A DNA stretch of 51,664 nucleotides from Pseudomonadota bacterium (GTDB taxonomy: Bacteria > Pseudomonadota > Gammaproteobacteria > Burkholderiales > Sulfuricellaceae). The stretch spans positions 1 through 51,664 of the forward strand of contig JAJYUW010000002.1 of the NCBI GenBank assembly GCA_021792335.1. The letters run 5' to 3'. This document shows positions 36,291-45,489 of the stretch, one piece after another. The notes below the pieces were generated by a model, which saw only the letters and a program-made list of their open reading frames with translations, made no database searches and was not told the DNA's origin. The position numbers and the translations under genes are program-made. Position 1 is the stretch's first letter. Each line of letters opens with the position of its first letter.

Positions 36291-36652
36291 CGGTGCACCA
36301 TGGTAAGCTTCAGCAATGAATCCCGTCCCCCCGCACTGAGCCTTAACATTCTCGAATTGGCATTTCGGATGGCCGCTGAGCGGCCATGAGCGTTCAAGAG
36401 AACGCGATTTTTGCCGCTATAGTCCGGAATGGCGCTGTGGAGCCCCCACAAAAAAATCGCCTGGCTTGCCCCGACAATTAATATTGCGACGTTGAAGATG
36501 TAGAAAAAAACCGGTGTCGCAGTGGGTGTGCATGACTGTCTCGGGTCGGCTGCCGGCGTCCGGATGGCGTCAACCGGTTGACAGCAGCTTGCCTTTAACC
36601 GGCAAATTGTTACTATGCCATACCGTTCACCTAGGATTAATTGAACGCTTCG
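36291..36652. other. Intergenic stretch upstream of the GGDEF-EAL gene
   Basis: About 360 bp with no supported gene. A perfect 8-bp-arm palindrome ATGGCCGC-TGA-GCGGCCAT lies at 36369-36387, without a T run. The minus strand keeps a frame open here with one hydrophobic stretch (FYIFNVAILIVGASQAIFLW), possibly a remnant of a small membrane protein, but it has no convincing start. Confidence 0.35.
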
Positions 36653-39106
36653 ATGGACATCATTTCTTTTGTTTACGGGCTGGCATTCATCCTGTTGGGC
36701 GTGGCGGTTTACATCCAGCCGAGACAATACAGCGAATATGCGCTCGCCGGCATCATCTGGCTGCTCGCCGCTTTCGGGCTGGTGCACGGCATCCTGGAAT
36801 GGACGGTTCTATGGAAGATCGTCAAGGGCGACAGTCCGTTTCTGCGCGGACTCCATGTTTTTCTTCTGATCGCCTCCTTCGGCCTGCTGTTCGAGTTTTC
36901 CCGCCGCCTGCTGAAAACCGCCCTGGACAACGATAGCACCTGGAGCCGGTTGCTCGACGTGAAGATTTACGGCGCCGTTTTTCTGGCGGTGGCGGGCGGC
37001 ACCTGGCTGGCGAGCGACCCGGCGCAGGGGCTGATCGTCTGGACGCGGTATGCGCTGGGCTTCCCGGCCGCTCTCGGCGCCGGACTGGGGCTGCACCATT
37101 ACTACAGGCATTGCGTGGCGCAGATTGTTCCGGAAAAAGATTTGCTTGCGGTGCGCCGCTATTTCGCGCTGGCAATGGCCGCTTTTTGCGCCTACGGCTT
37201 TTTCGCCGGGCTGGTGGTCCCTGCAAGCGATTTTCCCCCGGCAAACTTTCTGAATGACCAGGCTTTCCTGTCCCTGACGGGCGTGCCGGTGCAGCTGTTC
37301 CGTGCAGCCTGCGCCGTGCTGATTGCGCTGTCGGTCGCCCGGATACTGTCCATTTTTCACTTGGAAATGGCAGAACGGCTGCTTGAGCAGAATCGAAAGC
37401 TGCTGGACTATTCTGAGCAGGAATCTCGCATCGCCGCCACCACCTTCGATGCGCAGGAAGGCATGATCATCACCAATGCCGAGAGCGTGATCCTGCGGGT
37501 CAACCAGGCATTTACCGACATCACCGGCTACACGGCCGAGGAAGCCGTGGGGCAGACACCGCGCCTGATCAAGTCAGATCGCCATGACGCGCGGTTCTTC
37601 GAGGCCATGTGGGAAATTCTGTATCGCGACAAGTACTGGCAGGGAGAAATCTGGAACCGGCGCAAGAACGGCGAGGTGTTTCCCGCATGGCTCACCATCA
37701 CCGCAGTGAAGGGATATGCCGGAGAAATCACCCACTACGTCTGCATGTTGACCGACATCACTGCGCGCAAGGCGGCGGAGGAAGAGATACAGCAGCTCGC
37801 CTTCTACGACTCCCTCACCCACCTGCCCAACCGCCACCTGCTGGTGGATCGGCTGCAACAGGCTCTGGCGGTCAGCGCCCGTAAGGGGCGCAAAGGGGCG
37901 CTGATGTTCATCGACCTGGACAACTTCAAGATACTGAACAACACGCTCGGCCATGACAAGGGCGACAGGCTGCTCCAGCAAGTCGCCAGACGGCTCTCCG
38001 CCTGCGTTCGCGAAGGCGACACCGTGGCCCGACTGGGAGGCGACGAATTCGTGGTGATGCTGGAAGACCTGAGCGGGAATTCCCGGCAGGCTGCCGCCCA
38101 GACCAAAACCTTCGGCGAGAACATCCTGGCCACGCTCAGCCAGCCCTACCAGCTCGATGGTCACGAACACTACAGCACCGCCAGCATCGGTGTTACCCTG
38201 TTCACCGATCAACGCTCGACTGTTGATGAGATGCTGAAGCAGGCGGACCTTGCCATGTACCAGGCCAAGGCGGCGGGCCGCAACACCCTGTGCTTCTTCG
38301 ACCGGGACATGCAGGCCTCGGTCACGTCCCGCGCGGCCCTGGAGGTCGACTTGCGCCAGGGGCTGCATCAGAATGAATTTCTCCTTTATTTCCAGGCCCA
38401 GGTGGACGGCGCGGGCCGTTTGACAGGCGCCGAGGCCCTGGTGCGCTGGCAGCATCCCCGGCGCGGCCTGGTCCTTCCAGCCGAGTTCATTCCCCTCGCC
38501 GAGGACACGGGGCTGATCCTGCCCCTGGGCCACTGGGTGCTGGAAACCGCCTGCGCCCAACTGGTGGCTTGGGCAGCCCGGAAGGAAATGGCCGAACTCA
38601 CCCTGTCAGTGAATGTCAGCGCCCGCCAGTTCCGCCACCCGGACTTCGTGGACCAGGTGCAGGCGGTACTGGACAGCAGCGGTGCCGATCCGCAAAAGCT
38701 CAAGCTGGAACTGACTGAGAGCCTGCTGCTGGACAATGTGGAAGATATTGTCTCCAAAATGACCGCCCTTAAAGCATGTGGCGTGGGCTTTTCCCTGGAT
38801 GACTTCGGCACCGGCTATTCCTCGCTCTCCTACCTGAAACGCCTACCCCTGGACCAGTTAAAGATCGATCAGTCCTTCGTGCGGGATGTGCTCACCGACC
38901 CCAACGACGCCGCCATTGCCCGCACCATCGTGGCCCTGGCGCAGAATCTTGGCCTGGCGGTCATCGCCGAGGGCGTGGAGACCGAAGCGCAGCGAGATTT
39001 CCTTGCCCTGCATGGCTGCCATGCCTACCAGGGCTATCTGTTCGGGCAGCCGGGACAGGTTGAAGCGTTGCTCACGATGGATACGCCCGCCAGCGAATCC
39101 GATTGA
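36653..39106 (+). CDS. Membrane-bound PAS-GGDEF-EAL cyclic-di-GMP protein
   Basis: This 817-residue protein starts with about seven membrane helices (residues 1-235), then a coiled stretch, a PAS domain with PAC motif (about 255-375), a GGDEF domain with intact GGDEF at 462-466, and an EAL domain with EAL at 594-596 and later DDFGTGYSSLSYL. Both catalytic motifs are intact, so it may make or degrade c-di-GMP, with one activity usually dominant. The N-terminal membrane region is probably a sensor. The start may instead be TTG 36641, which has AGGA 4 bp upstream, against ATG 36653 without a close site. Confidence 0.92.
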   Translation: MDIISFVYGLAFILLGVAVYIQPRQYSEYALAGIIWLLAAFGLVHGILEWTVLWKIVKGDSPFLRGLHVFLLIASFGLLFEFSRRLLKTALDNDSTWSRLLDVKIYGAVFLAVAGGTWLASDPAQGLIVWTRYALGFPAALGAGLGLHHYYRHCVAQIVPEKDLLAVRRYFALAMAAFCAYGFFAGLVVPASDFPPANFLNDQAFLSLTGVPVQLFRAACAVLIALSVARILSIFHLEMAERLLEQNRKLLDYSEQESRIAATTFDAQEGMIITNAESVILRVNQAFTDITGYTAEEAVGQTPRLIKSDRHDARFFEAMWEILYRDKYWQGEIWNRRKNGEVFPAWLTITAVKGYAGEITHYVCMLTDITARKAAEEEIQQLAFYDSLTHLPNRHLLVDRLQQALAVSARKGRKGALMFIDLDNFKILNNTLGHDKGDRLLQQVARRLSACVREGDTVARLGGDEFVVMLEDLSGNSRQAAAQTKTFGENILATLSQPYQLDGHEHYSTASIGVTLFTDQRSTVDEMLKQADLAMYQAKAAGRNTLCFFDRDMQASVTSRAALEVDLRQGLHQNEFLLYFQAQVDGAGRLTGAEALVRWQHPRRGLVLPAEFIPLAEDTGLILPLGHWVLETACAQLVAWAARKEMAELTLSVNVSARQFRHPDFVDQVQAVLDSSGADPQKLKLELTESLLLDNVEDIVSKMTALKACGVGFSLDDFGTGYSSLSYLKRLPLDQLKIDQSFVRDVLTDPNDAAIARTIVALAQNLGLAVIAEGVETEAQRDFLALHGCHAYQGYLFGQPGQVEALLTMDTPASESD

Positions 39107-39119
39107 AAGACAAGCAACA

Positions 39120-39965
39120 CTAATCTTGTTTTTCCTCGCGTTTTGCCGTACCCCCCACGTGCTCGTTCAGGAACTCGCCCAAGGCCTGTACCCAGGATTT
39201 CCTCACGAAAATAAATCCCTCGTTGTGGCCGCCACTAAGCTCGAGGAACCGCTTGGGGCCCTTCGCCGCCGCGTACAACTCGCGTCCGTGCTGGAAGGGG
39301 ATGATTTCATCGTCCGGGCTGTGGGCGATCAGGACGGGAACCGCGACCGAGCGCAGATATGCCCGCGTGTCGTAACTGTAACGGGATAGCCACCTGACCG
39401 GAAGATAGGGATAGAACTTCGCCGCAAGATCGGGCACCGAAGTGAATCCCGAGGCAATCACCAGCGCCGCCGGTTCATGGCGGGTTGCCAGCCGCGCAGC
39501 AACTGCGCCGCCCAGCGATTCGCCGAACAGCACGATCGTATCGGATGGAATTTTCCGGGTTTGCGTCAAATAGCCCCAGGCAGCCTCGGCATCCAGGTAG
39601 GTTCCCTGTTCAGAAGGCTTGCCGGTGCTGTTGCCATAGCCGCGGTAATCCACGATCAGCGTGCTGTAGCCGAGACGATTGAACATGAGCAGCGAGTCGA
39701 GGCGATGGGAAATGTTTCCGGCATTGCCGTGCAGGAACAGCACCGTGCCGCGAGGCTGCAATGAGGGAACGAACCAGCCATGCAAAGCGACACCGTCCGC
39801 CGTGACCAGTTTCACGTCCTCAAAAGCGAGACCGGCCTGGCTCGGCGTGGCACTGACTTCGCGCCCGATTTCCGGATAATAGATCAAGCCGGGCTGAAAC
39901 AGATACATCACCAGGGCAAGCCCGGCATAAGCTATCGCCACAATCCCAAGCACCTGCTCTATCAT
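39120..39965 (-). CDS. Membrane-anchored alpha/beta hydrolase (ABHD13/BEM46-like)
   Basis: This 281-residue protein has an N-terminal signal anchor (VLGIVAIAYAGLALVMYLF), then an alpha/beta hydrolase domain with oxyanion strand FLHGNAGN, nucleophile S150 in GESLGG, acid D218 or D219 in SPDDEIIP, and H247 in SGGHNEG. The substrate in bacteria is unknown; esterase or thioesterase action is likely. ATG 39965 is preferred to an upstream in-frame start because the anchor follows it directly. It is convergent with the GGDEF-EAL gene, 13 bp apart. Confidence 0.87.
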   Translation of the reverse strand: MIEQVLGIVAIAYAGLALVMYLFQPGLIYYPEIGREVSATPSQAGLAFEDVKLVTADGVALHGWFVPSLQPRGTVLFLHGNAGNISHRLDSLLMFNRLGYSTLIVDYRGYGNSTGKPSEQGTYLDAEAAWGYLTQTRKIPSDTIVLFGESLGGAVAARLATRHEPAALVIASGFTSVPDLAAKFYPYLPVRWLSRYSYDTRAYLRSVAVPVLIAHSPDDEIIPFQHGRELYAAAKGPKRFLELSGGHNEGFIFVRKSWVQALGEFLNEHVGGTAKREEKQD

Positions 39966-40188
39966 GCGCACCCCACTCCCCCCCAACCGGCCCGCCGAAT
40001 CCTGGCGGTAACTTTACTTATAGCAAGAAACGTAATATATAATTCGCCAAATCAATGCCCATACCTCTTGCATCCTTGAAGGGATAGACTATTTTGAACC
40101 TTGAAGTATTAAGAGGTTTTGGTTTGTAGAAAATGGATAGGCGGTTCGGCGCGTAACGCACACCATAGTCATGGTCAATGAGTGAATT

Positions 40189-40425
40189 ATGCGCCAACAG
40201 GATCCTTATCAAAAAGACCGCCTCGCCCCCCTCGCCTTAGCTGCGCTTGGCATCGTTTACGGCGACATCGGCACCAGCCCCCTGTATGCCCTCAAGGAAG
40301 TGTTCGCCGGAGCTCACCCCGTACCGATTACGCCGCCCAACGTCTTCGGCATCCTTTCCCTGGTCGAAGTCCCAGCATGGCAGGATGGGCAAACTGGACT
40401 GTTACTAACCGATGCAAGACTCTGA
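40189..40425 (+). pseudogene. kup: Truncated kup (potassium uptake) remnant
   Basis: Residues 1 to about 59 ([28 protein letters not shown] through NVFGILSLV) are the conserved N terminus of Kup/KUP potassium transporters, which are normally about 620 residues. After about position 40365 the frame changes to unrelated [19 protein letters not shown] and stops. More than 90% of the gene is gone, including nearly all membrane helices. The join lies 47 bp before the CheR start, so the deletion brought cheR next to the kup promoter. Confidence 0.85.
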
Positions 40426-41227
40426 ATGTACCCGCTTCCTTCAATGGGCCTTGCCGTCCATGGGCCTGCGCTGGCCGGGTTTTCGCAAAGTGCGCGCGCG
40501 GGTCTGCAAGCGTGTGGGGCAAAGGTTGCGTCAACTGGGCTTGCCCGATGCTTCAGCTTACCGCGGCTACCTGCAGAGTCATGCGGAGGAATGGCCATGG
40601 CTTGAGACCTTGTGCCATATCACCATTTCGCGGTTCTACCGCGATCGTGGCGTCTTCCTGCATCTGGAGCAGAAGGTACTGCCGGAACTTGCTGCAGCGG
40701 CGCTCGCGCGTGGCGATGTTGCGCTTCGCTGCTGGAGTGCCGGTTGCGCATCCGGGGAGGAAGCCTACACCCTGGCGTTTCTCTGGAGATCGCGTCTGAT
40801 GCCGCAGTTCCCGCGGCTGGATGTGGAAATCATTGCTACCGACATCGACGATGACGTGCTGAACCGCGCCGGTTCTGCCTGTTACAGCTTCAGCAGCATC
40901 AAGGATTTTCCGCGCGATTGGTTTCAGCAGGCATTTCAGCAATCGAGCGGCCGCTACTGCGTACGCCCGGAATGGCGGGAAAAGGTCCGGTTCTTCCGCC
41001 AGGATATCCGCGCTGCCATACCACAGGGGCCGTTCCATCTGATTCTGTGCCGTAACCTTGTGTTCACCTATTTTGCCGAGGCGCTTCAGCACGAAATCCT
41101 GCAACGGCTTGTGGATCGGTTAGAGATCGGCGGCGTGCTGGTAATCGGCGCCCATGAATCGCTGCCGGAAGGGGGCGGTGGTTTGACGCGATTGCCCGGC
41201 TGCCAGGGAATTTACCGGAGACCCTAG
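40412..41227 (+). CDS. CheR-type protein methyltransferase (orphan)
   Basis: CheR enzymes methylate glutamates of chemoreceptors with SAM. This 271-residue protein has the N-terminal helical CheR domain ([12 protein letters not shown]), the SAM motif [14 protein letters not shown] (107-120), the acidic [14 protein letters not shown], and [14 protein letters not shown]. No receptor, CheB or CheA gene is nearby, and there is no fused TPR domain. It could act on a receptor encoded elsewhere or methylate a different substrate. It starts inside the out-of-frame end of the kup remnant. Confidence 0.85.
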   Translation: MQDSECTRFLQWALPSMGLRWPGFRKVRARVCKRVGQRLRQLGLPDASAYRGYLQSHAEEWPWLETLCHITISRFYRDRGVFLHLEQKVLPELAAAALARGDVALRCWSAGCASGEEAYTLAFLWRSRLMPQFPRLDVEIIATDIDDDVLNRAGSACYSFSSIKDFPRDWFQQAFQQSSGRYCVRPEWREKVRFFRQDIRAAIPQGPFHLILCRNLVFTYFAEALQHEILQRLVDRLEIGGVLVIGAHESLPEGGGGLTRLPGCQGIYRRP

Positions 41228-41398
41228 CAGCCTGTCGGCTTGAACTTCACCTGCGCCGCACCTGTTTATGATTCAGTTCACATCCGTCGGGACTGAGGTA
41301 AACGTTGCCGAATTGAAAGCCATCCTGCGCCCCCGGCTTCTCCCACCAGGACTGCCACATGGATGTCCTGCATAGCGACATTCCCGGCAGGAAAAGCG

Positions 41399-41602
41399 CT
41401 AATCGAGCAGGAAGGAAATGTTGGCGTCGATACGGTATTTCACGATCTTGTTGCCTTCCACCTTTGCCTCGAAATTCTTGATATAGATGGATTTGATGTT
41501 GTGGAGGGTTTTGCTGGCGCGCTCAACGGCCTGCGCAGCAGCGTCTTCCCAGCTTTTATCTGATTCGGCAAGCAATTCAATGACTTTTACCACGTTTGAC
41601 AT
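41399..41602 (-). CDS. Dodecin family flavin-binding protein
   Basis: Dodecins are 12-subunit cages that store and buffer flavins or CoA-related cofactors. This 67-residue protein has the complete fold: VVKVIELLAESDKSWEDAAAQAVERASKT with flavin-stacking W18, then NIKSIYIKNFEAKVEGNKIVKYRIDANISFLL. Length is normal. AAAGGAGAAG precedes ATG 41602. It is monocistronic. Confidence 0.95.
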   Translation of the reverse strand: MSNVVKVIELLAESDKSWEDAAAQAVERASKTLHNIKSIYIKNFEAKVEGNKIVKYRIDANISFLLD

Positions 41603-41935
41603 GATCTTCTCCTTTGCGGCTAAAACAGTATTACTTCAAGGGATCTTCGTGTTTAAAGCGTTCCGCAGATTTGCCGTGACATGCACGCGGACAAAGAACG
41701 CTGGCGTTAACGGTAGATCGAAAAAGCCGAATTGATTTCAATATAGTACAAATAGGGATTGGGGAAGTGCGGCAGCCCTATTCTTTTGAAGCTATGTAAG
41801 GCCCGATTTCTGATTTGCCGGAGAAAAAATTCAGTTTAAGCATATCTCGTTGTTTTGTGAGTCGTGCGATAAAGCCACCCATCCGGGCGATCCCCACTGC
41901 CCTGTTACCCTGCTGTAAAAAACGCCATTTTTTGT
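41603..41935. other. Intergenic stretch between dodecin and the RNA-repair operon end
   Basis: About 330 bp, AT-richer, without a supported gene. It must hold the dodecin promoter. I see no repeat or hairpin with a T run. A run of seven A (or T on the other strand) at about 41825 and another near 41920 do not follow stems. Confidence 0.4.
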
Positions 41936-42664
41936 TTAACCCAGCATCTCCTTGAGCCGAAGCGCATTGCGCAGTGCCGCTCCTCCCGCGGTGTTGTCGA
42001 AATAAACATGCGCATTGCACCCCCCGGCCAGCCATGCCCGCACCCTTTCAGCCCAGGCCGCAAGCTCAGGCTCGCTGTAGTTGGAAGCATAGGTGTAGTC
42101 ATGGCCATGCAGCCGGACGTAAACCAGATCGGTGCTGACCGCGTCCCACAAAGGCCAGTCGGCGGCATCGGAGAGACAGTTGGCAATCCGGTGAGCGTTC
42201 AGGCAGGCCAACACTTCATCATCGAACCAGGAGACGTGGCGGAACTCCAGCACATGGCGCACCTCCGGCCAGGCAGATAGCGCCTGGGCAAAACTTTCCA
42301 GACGCGCCATATCCTTGTGCAGGCTGCGCGGCGTCTGCCATAGCACCACGGCCAGCTTCTCTCCCATTCCGGATGCGGCTTCCCGGCTCAGCTGCAGCGA
42401 TTGTTCCGGCTCCTTCAATCGCTTCACATGCGTGACATAGCGGTGCCCCTTGATGGCGAAAACAAAGTTTGCCGGGGTGTGATCGCGCCAATGTTCGAAA
42501 GTGCTTTTGCGTTGGTGGTGGTAAAAGGTGGCATTGACCTCAACGGCATCGAAATGGCGGGCATAGAAGCCGAGCCACTCCTTATGGGGAATGCCGCCGT
42601 AGAAGGCGTCGCGCCATTCGGAATAGTTCCAGCCGCTGGTGCCGAGGAAAGCGCGCCCGCTCAT
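41936..42664 (-). CDS. DUF72 (YecE-like) TIM-barrel protein
   Basis: This 242-residue DUF72 family protein has the typical FLGTSGWNYSEWRDAFY start, FDAVEVNATFYHHQ, FAIKGHRYVTHVKRL, LWQTP, VLEFRHVSW and YVRLHGHDYTYAS motifs of this TIM-barrel fold. The biochemical role is not established. ATG 42664 overlaps the rtcB stop (ATGA), so it is the third gene of the archease-rtcB-DUF72 operon. A role near RNA repair is an inference from that coupling. Confidence 0.9.
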   Translation of the reverse strand: MSGRAFLGTSGWNYSEWRDAFYGGIPHKEWLGFYARHFDAVEVNATFYHHQRKSTFEHWRDHTPANFVFAIKGHRYVTHVKRLKEPEQSLQLSREAASGMGEKLAVVLWQTPRSLHKDMARLESFAQALSAWPEVRHVLEFRHVSWFDDEVLACLNAHRIANCLSDAADWPLWDAVSTDLVYVRLHGHDYTYASNYSEPELAAWAERVRAWLAGGCNAHVYFDNTAGGAALRNALRLKEMLG

Positions 42665-44091
42665 CCCTTGATGCAGGCCAGCGGAGTGAGCTTGGCGACC
42701 TTGCGCGCCAGCCCTGCCCGGTCGGAGGCATCCACCACCGCGCTCACGTCCTTGTAGGCGCCGGGCGCCTCTTCCGCCACGCCGCGCAGCGAGGGGCTGC
42801 GGATCAGGATGCCCCGGCTTGCCAGATCGCGCACCAGATCGCTGCCGTGCCACTGCCGCATGGCCTGGTGGCGGCTCATGGCGCGCCCGGCACCGTGGCA
42901 GGCCGAGCCGAAGGAACGCTCCATGCCCTGCTCGGTGCCGACCAGGATGTAGGACGCCGTACCCATGCTGCCGCCGATCAGCACCGGCTGGCCGACATCC
43001 CTCAAGTCGCCGGGAAGCGCCGGATGGCCGGGACCGAAGGCGCGCGTCGCGCCCTTGCGGTGCACGTACAGGCGGCGCGACTGGCCATCGACCGTATGCG
43101 ACTCCTGCTTGCAGGTATTGTGGGAGACATCGTACAGCAGGGTCAGGGGCGTACCCGACAGGATTTCGGCAAACACCTCGCGGGTGAGATGGGTGATGAC
43201 CTGGCGGTTGGCCAGGGCGCAGTTGACCGCGGCGCGCATTGCCCCGAGATAGTCCTGGCCGAGCGGGGAGGTGATCGGCGCGCAGGCAAGCTCGCGGTCG
43301 GGCAGCTGGATGCCGTATTTGGCAGCGGCTATCGCCATCTGCTTGAGGAATTCGGTACCGATCTGGTGCCCCAGACCGCGCGAGCCGCAATGGATGCTGA
43401 CCACGATCTCGCCCTGGCGCAGCCTGAAACGGTCGGCAACCTCGGAATCGTAGATTTCGGCAATCTCCTGCAATTCGAGATAATGGTTGCCGGAACCCAG
43501 CGTGCCGACCTCGTCGCGCTGGCGCCGTTTGGCGTGCTCAGAGACCTTGTCGGGTTCGGCACCGGCCATGCAGCCGTGCTCCTCGGTGCGTTCCAGGTCC
43601 GCCTCGGTGCCGTAACCACGCTTGACCGCCCACTGCGCCCCGCCCCGCAGCATCTTATCCATTTCCGCCTCATCCAGGTGCAGCCGCCCGGTGCTGCCCA
43701 CTCCAGCCGGAACTTTGGAAAACAGACGGTCGGCCAGCTTCTGCTTGATTGGAGCGACGTCTTCGGCCTTCAGACCTGTGTGCAGGGTGCGCACCCCGCA
43801 GGAAATGTCGAACCCCACCCCGCCGGCAGATATCACGCCGCCCTCGTCGGGGTCGAAGGCGGCCACCCCGCCGATCGGAAAGCCGTAGCCCCAGTGCGCA
43901 TCGGGCATGGCATAGGCGGCCTTGACGATGCCGGGCAGCGTGGCAACATTGGTCACCTGCTCGTAAACCTTCTGGTCCATCTCGAGGATCAGTGCCTGGT
44001 CGGCATAGATCACCGCCGGCACGCGCATCCTGCCGAAAGGGGCGATGCGCCACTCATAATCCGATACGCGTTCAAGCTGGGAGATATCCAT
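42661..44091 (-). CDS. rtcB: RNA-splicing ligase RtcB
   Basis: RtcB joins RNA 2',3'-cyclic phosphate or 3'-phosphate ends to 5'-OH ends with GTP and Mn2+. The 476-residue protein has GVGFDISCGVR with metal ligands D95 and C98, GNHYLE, VSIHCGSRGLGHQ, and the guanylylated His H399 in CHGAGRAMSR. The start is ATG 44091, where family sequence begins; a longer frame would overlap archease. It lies 7 bp after the archease gene, its known activator, and overlaps the DUF72 gene downstream. Confidence 0.96.
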   Translation of the reverse strand: MDISQLERVSDYEWRIAPFGRMRVPAVIYADQALILEMDQKVYEQVTNVATLPGIVKAAYAMPDAHWGYGFPIGGVAAFDPDEGGVISAGGVGFDISCGVRTLHTGLKAEDVAPIKQKLADRLFSKVPAGVGSTGRLHLDEAEMDKMLRGGAQWAVKRGYGTEADLERTEEHGCMAGAEPDKVSEHAKRRQRDEVGTLGSGNHYLELQEIAEIYDSEVADRFRLRQGEIVVSIHCGSRGLGHQIGTEFLKQMAIAAAKYGIQLPDRELACAPITSPLGQDYLGAMRAAVNCALANRQVITHLTREVFAEILSGTPLTLLYDVSHNTCKQESHTVDGQSRRLYVHRKGATRAFGPGHPALPGDLRDVGQPVLIGGSMGTASYILVGTEQGMERSFGSACHGAGRAMSRHQAMRQWHGSDLVRDLASRGILIRSPSLRGVAEEAPGAYKDVSAVVDASDRAGLARKVAKLTPLACIKG

Positions 44092-44098
44092 GATGTTC

Positions 44099-44521
44099 TC
44101 ACACGTCGACGATGCACTGGGCGAGCCACGAGCCTGCTTCGGTCCGGCTGACTTTAAGCTCAGTATAGGTGGCGCCCTTGATTTCAACCGCTGGCTGATG
44201 CTTGGCCACATCCACATGCTCCCCCCATACGGTGGCATGCAGGCGATGCCCATCCAGGACGACCTCGAAGCGGCTGAACAGCATATGGCGAACCGCCATT
44301 TCGAGAATCAGGCGGTTCAGCCAATCCGCCAGCAGCAACTCGTCATCCGGCGCCTCGCAGTCAATTTCCAGCGATTCGCTCGGCGCCACCAGCCCCGGAT
44401 CGGTCACCACCGCGGTCATGGCCAGTGCCGCCTGCTCGAAGGCCGCGGCCGGCGTCGGGCCAACGCCGCGCACGCCCATGTCGGCCTGGTGCGGGAAGTG
44501 CTCCCAATACAAGTCCTTCAT
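44099..44521 (-). CDS. Archease (RtcB activator)
   Basis: Archease helps RtcB become guanylylated and gives it multiple turnover. The 140-residue protein has [30 protein letters not shown], the Asp-containing metal region, and [16 protein letters not shown], with a beta-strand core ending [19 protein letters not shown], all typical of the family. Length is normal. GCGGAGC precedes ATG 44521. It heads the operon with rtcB and the DUF72 gene. Confidence 0.94.
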   Translation of the reverse strand: MKDLYWEHFPHQADMGVRGVGPTPAAAFEQAALAMTAVVTDPGLVAPSESLEIDCEAPDDELLLADWLNRLILEMAVRHMLFSRFEVVLDGHRLHATVWGEHVDVAKHQPAVEIKGATYTELKVSRTEAGSWLAQCIVDV

Positions 44522-44560
44522 TTGCTCCGCCCCGGATTAATCCTAAAAAAAGCAGTTCAG

Positions 44561-44688
44561 CCACGGATTAACACAGATATACACAGATTATCAATGAGTT
44601 ACCATTATCATTCCAATCACCTTTTGGGTGAGGTGAAAATCCTCAACAACACATTGTTTTATCTGTGTTAATCCGTGTTTATCTGTGG
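44561..44688. repeat. Mini inverted-repeat element C (CCACGGATTAACACAGAT arms)
   Basis: The left arm (44561-44588) and the right arm (44661-44688) are imperfect reverse complements, each with an internal repeat of AACACAGAT or a variant. About 72 bp of other sequence separates them. It has the same build as elements A and B. It lies in the promoter gap of the archease operon. Confidence 0.8.
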
Positions 44689-44865
44689 AATAAGAGGTTT
44701 TAAGGTTAATTCACTTCAAATTAAAGGATAGAGTATGCGCAGGGATTTTCCACGGCGCCGAACACTCCCTGGATCAATTTCTTGTCGGATAGCGTGGATT
44801 GCAGAGCGGCTTGCCAGCTACGCAGGAAGCGCGGAGGCAATCGATGTCAGTCGGTGCAAAGGCAT

Positions 44866-44903
44866 GCGCCCCGTCTCAAACGGGCGCGTTGCTTTTCTTT
44901 ATT
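44866..44903 (+). terminator. Plus-strand intrinsic terminator-like hairpin
   Basis: GCGCCCCGT (44866-44874) pairs with ACGGGCGC (44880-44887), one base bulged, then GTTGCTTTTCTTTATTT. The T-rich side is on the plus strand, towards the 3' end of the minus-strand lexA-like gene. No plus-strand gene that it would serve is known, so it may end a small RNA. Confidence 0.5.
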
Positions 44904-45474
44904 TGTATTTTCTGACCAGACCGACAACCACACCGAAAATCTCCAGCGATCCTGTCGGGCGGATGACGGGATAAGCGGGATTGGCGGGGCGCAGGATAAA
45001 CTGGCCTTTTTCGCGTTCCAGGTATTTGAGGGTGAATTCGTTGTCCACGATGGCGACCACAACATCGCCAATATTGGCGGCGGGCCTCTTTTCCACCGCC
45101 ACGATATCGCCGTGATGGATCCCGGCATCGATCATGGAATCGCCCTTGACCGTCACCAGCACGGTTTGGGAAGGGCGCTCGACCAGATACTCGTCGATGC
45201 TCAGCGTATCGTGCCGGGCGTCGTTGGCCGGGCTGGGAAACCCTGCCCGCACGCTGTCGGCGAGCACGCGTTCGAAGAACCTTCCGCCCGGCTTGAGCCG
45301 CTTGTCGGGTGCAGCTTCCAGAAAATCCTGCAGTTTTAGGCGCGCAACCAGTGCCGCCACAGAAGATTTAGACTTGAGACCGAGCAGCCCGGCCATCGTG
45401 GCGTAAGACGGCAATACCCGGTGCCGGGCATAGTAGTCCTGAAGCTGGTCAAGATGGGAACGATCGTTCGACAT
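44899..45474 (-). CDS. LexA/UmuD-like self-cleaving repressor (S24 family)
   Basis: This 191-residue protein has a winged-helix N terminus (HLDQLQDYYARHRVLPSYATMAGLLGLKSKSSVAALVARL, about 7-46) and an S24 peptidase domain with nucleophile S113 (VKGDSMIDAGI) and base K150. The cleavage site is probably A77-G78 in RAGFPSPAND, a sequence very like UmuD. It therefore looks like a LexA-type repressor with a UmuD-like C-terminal half. Start ATG 45474 was chosen; an upstream in-frame start is blocked by operator sequence and lacks a better ribosome site. Two identical palindromes (see next entries) suggest it represses itself. Confidence 0.88.
   Translation of the reverse strand: MSNDRSHLDQLQDYYARHRVLPSYATMAGLLGLKSKSSVAALVARLKLQDFLEAAPDKRLKPGGRFFERVLADSVRAGFPSPANDARHDTLSIDEYLVERPSQTVLVTVKGDSMIDAGIHHGDIVAVEKRPAANIGDVVVAIVDNEFTLKYLEREKGQFILRPANPAYPVIRPTGSLEIFGVVVGLVRKYK
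45458..45469. promoter_or_regulatory. Operator palindrome 1, inside the first codons of the lexA-like gene
   Basis: GAACGATCGTTC is a perfect 12-bp palindrome within codons 2-6 of the repressor gene. The GAAC-N4-GTTC form matches LexA boxes of Gram-positive type (CGAAC-N4-GTTCG) rather than the E. coli CTGT-N8-ACAG box. The 14 bp GGAACGATCGTTCG is identical at both sites. Confidence 0.7.
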
Positions 45475-45489
45475 GGACAGAAGTGTAAG

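Noticed and set aside
42665-43390. Upstream extension of the DUF72 frame
   Set aside because: The frame stays open across rtcB antisense codons, but family sequence starts at ATG 42664, which overlaps the rtcB stop as expected for coupled genes.
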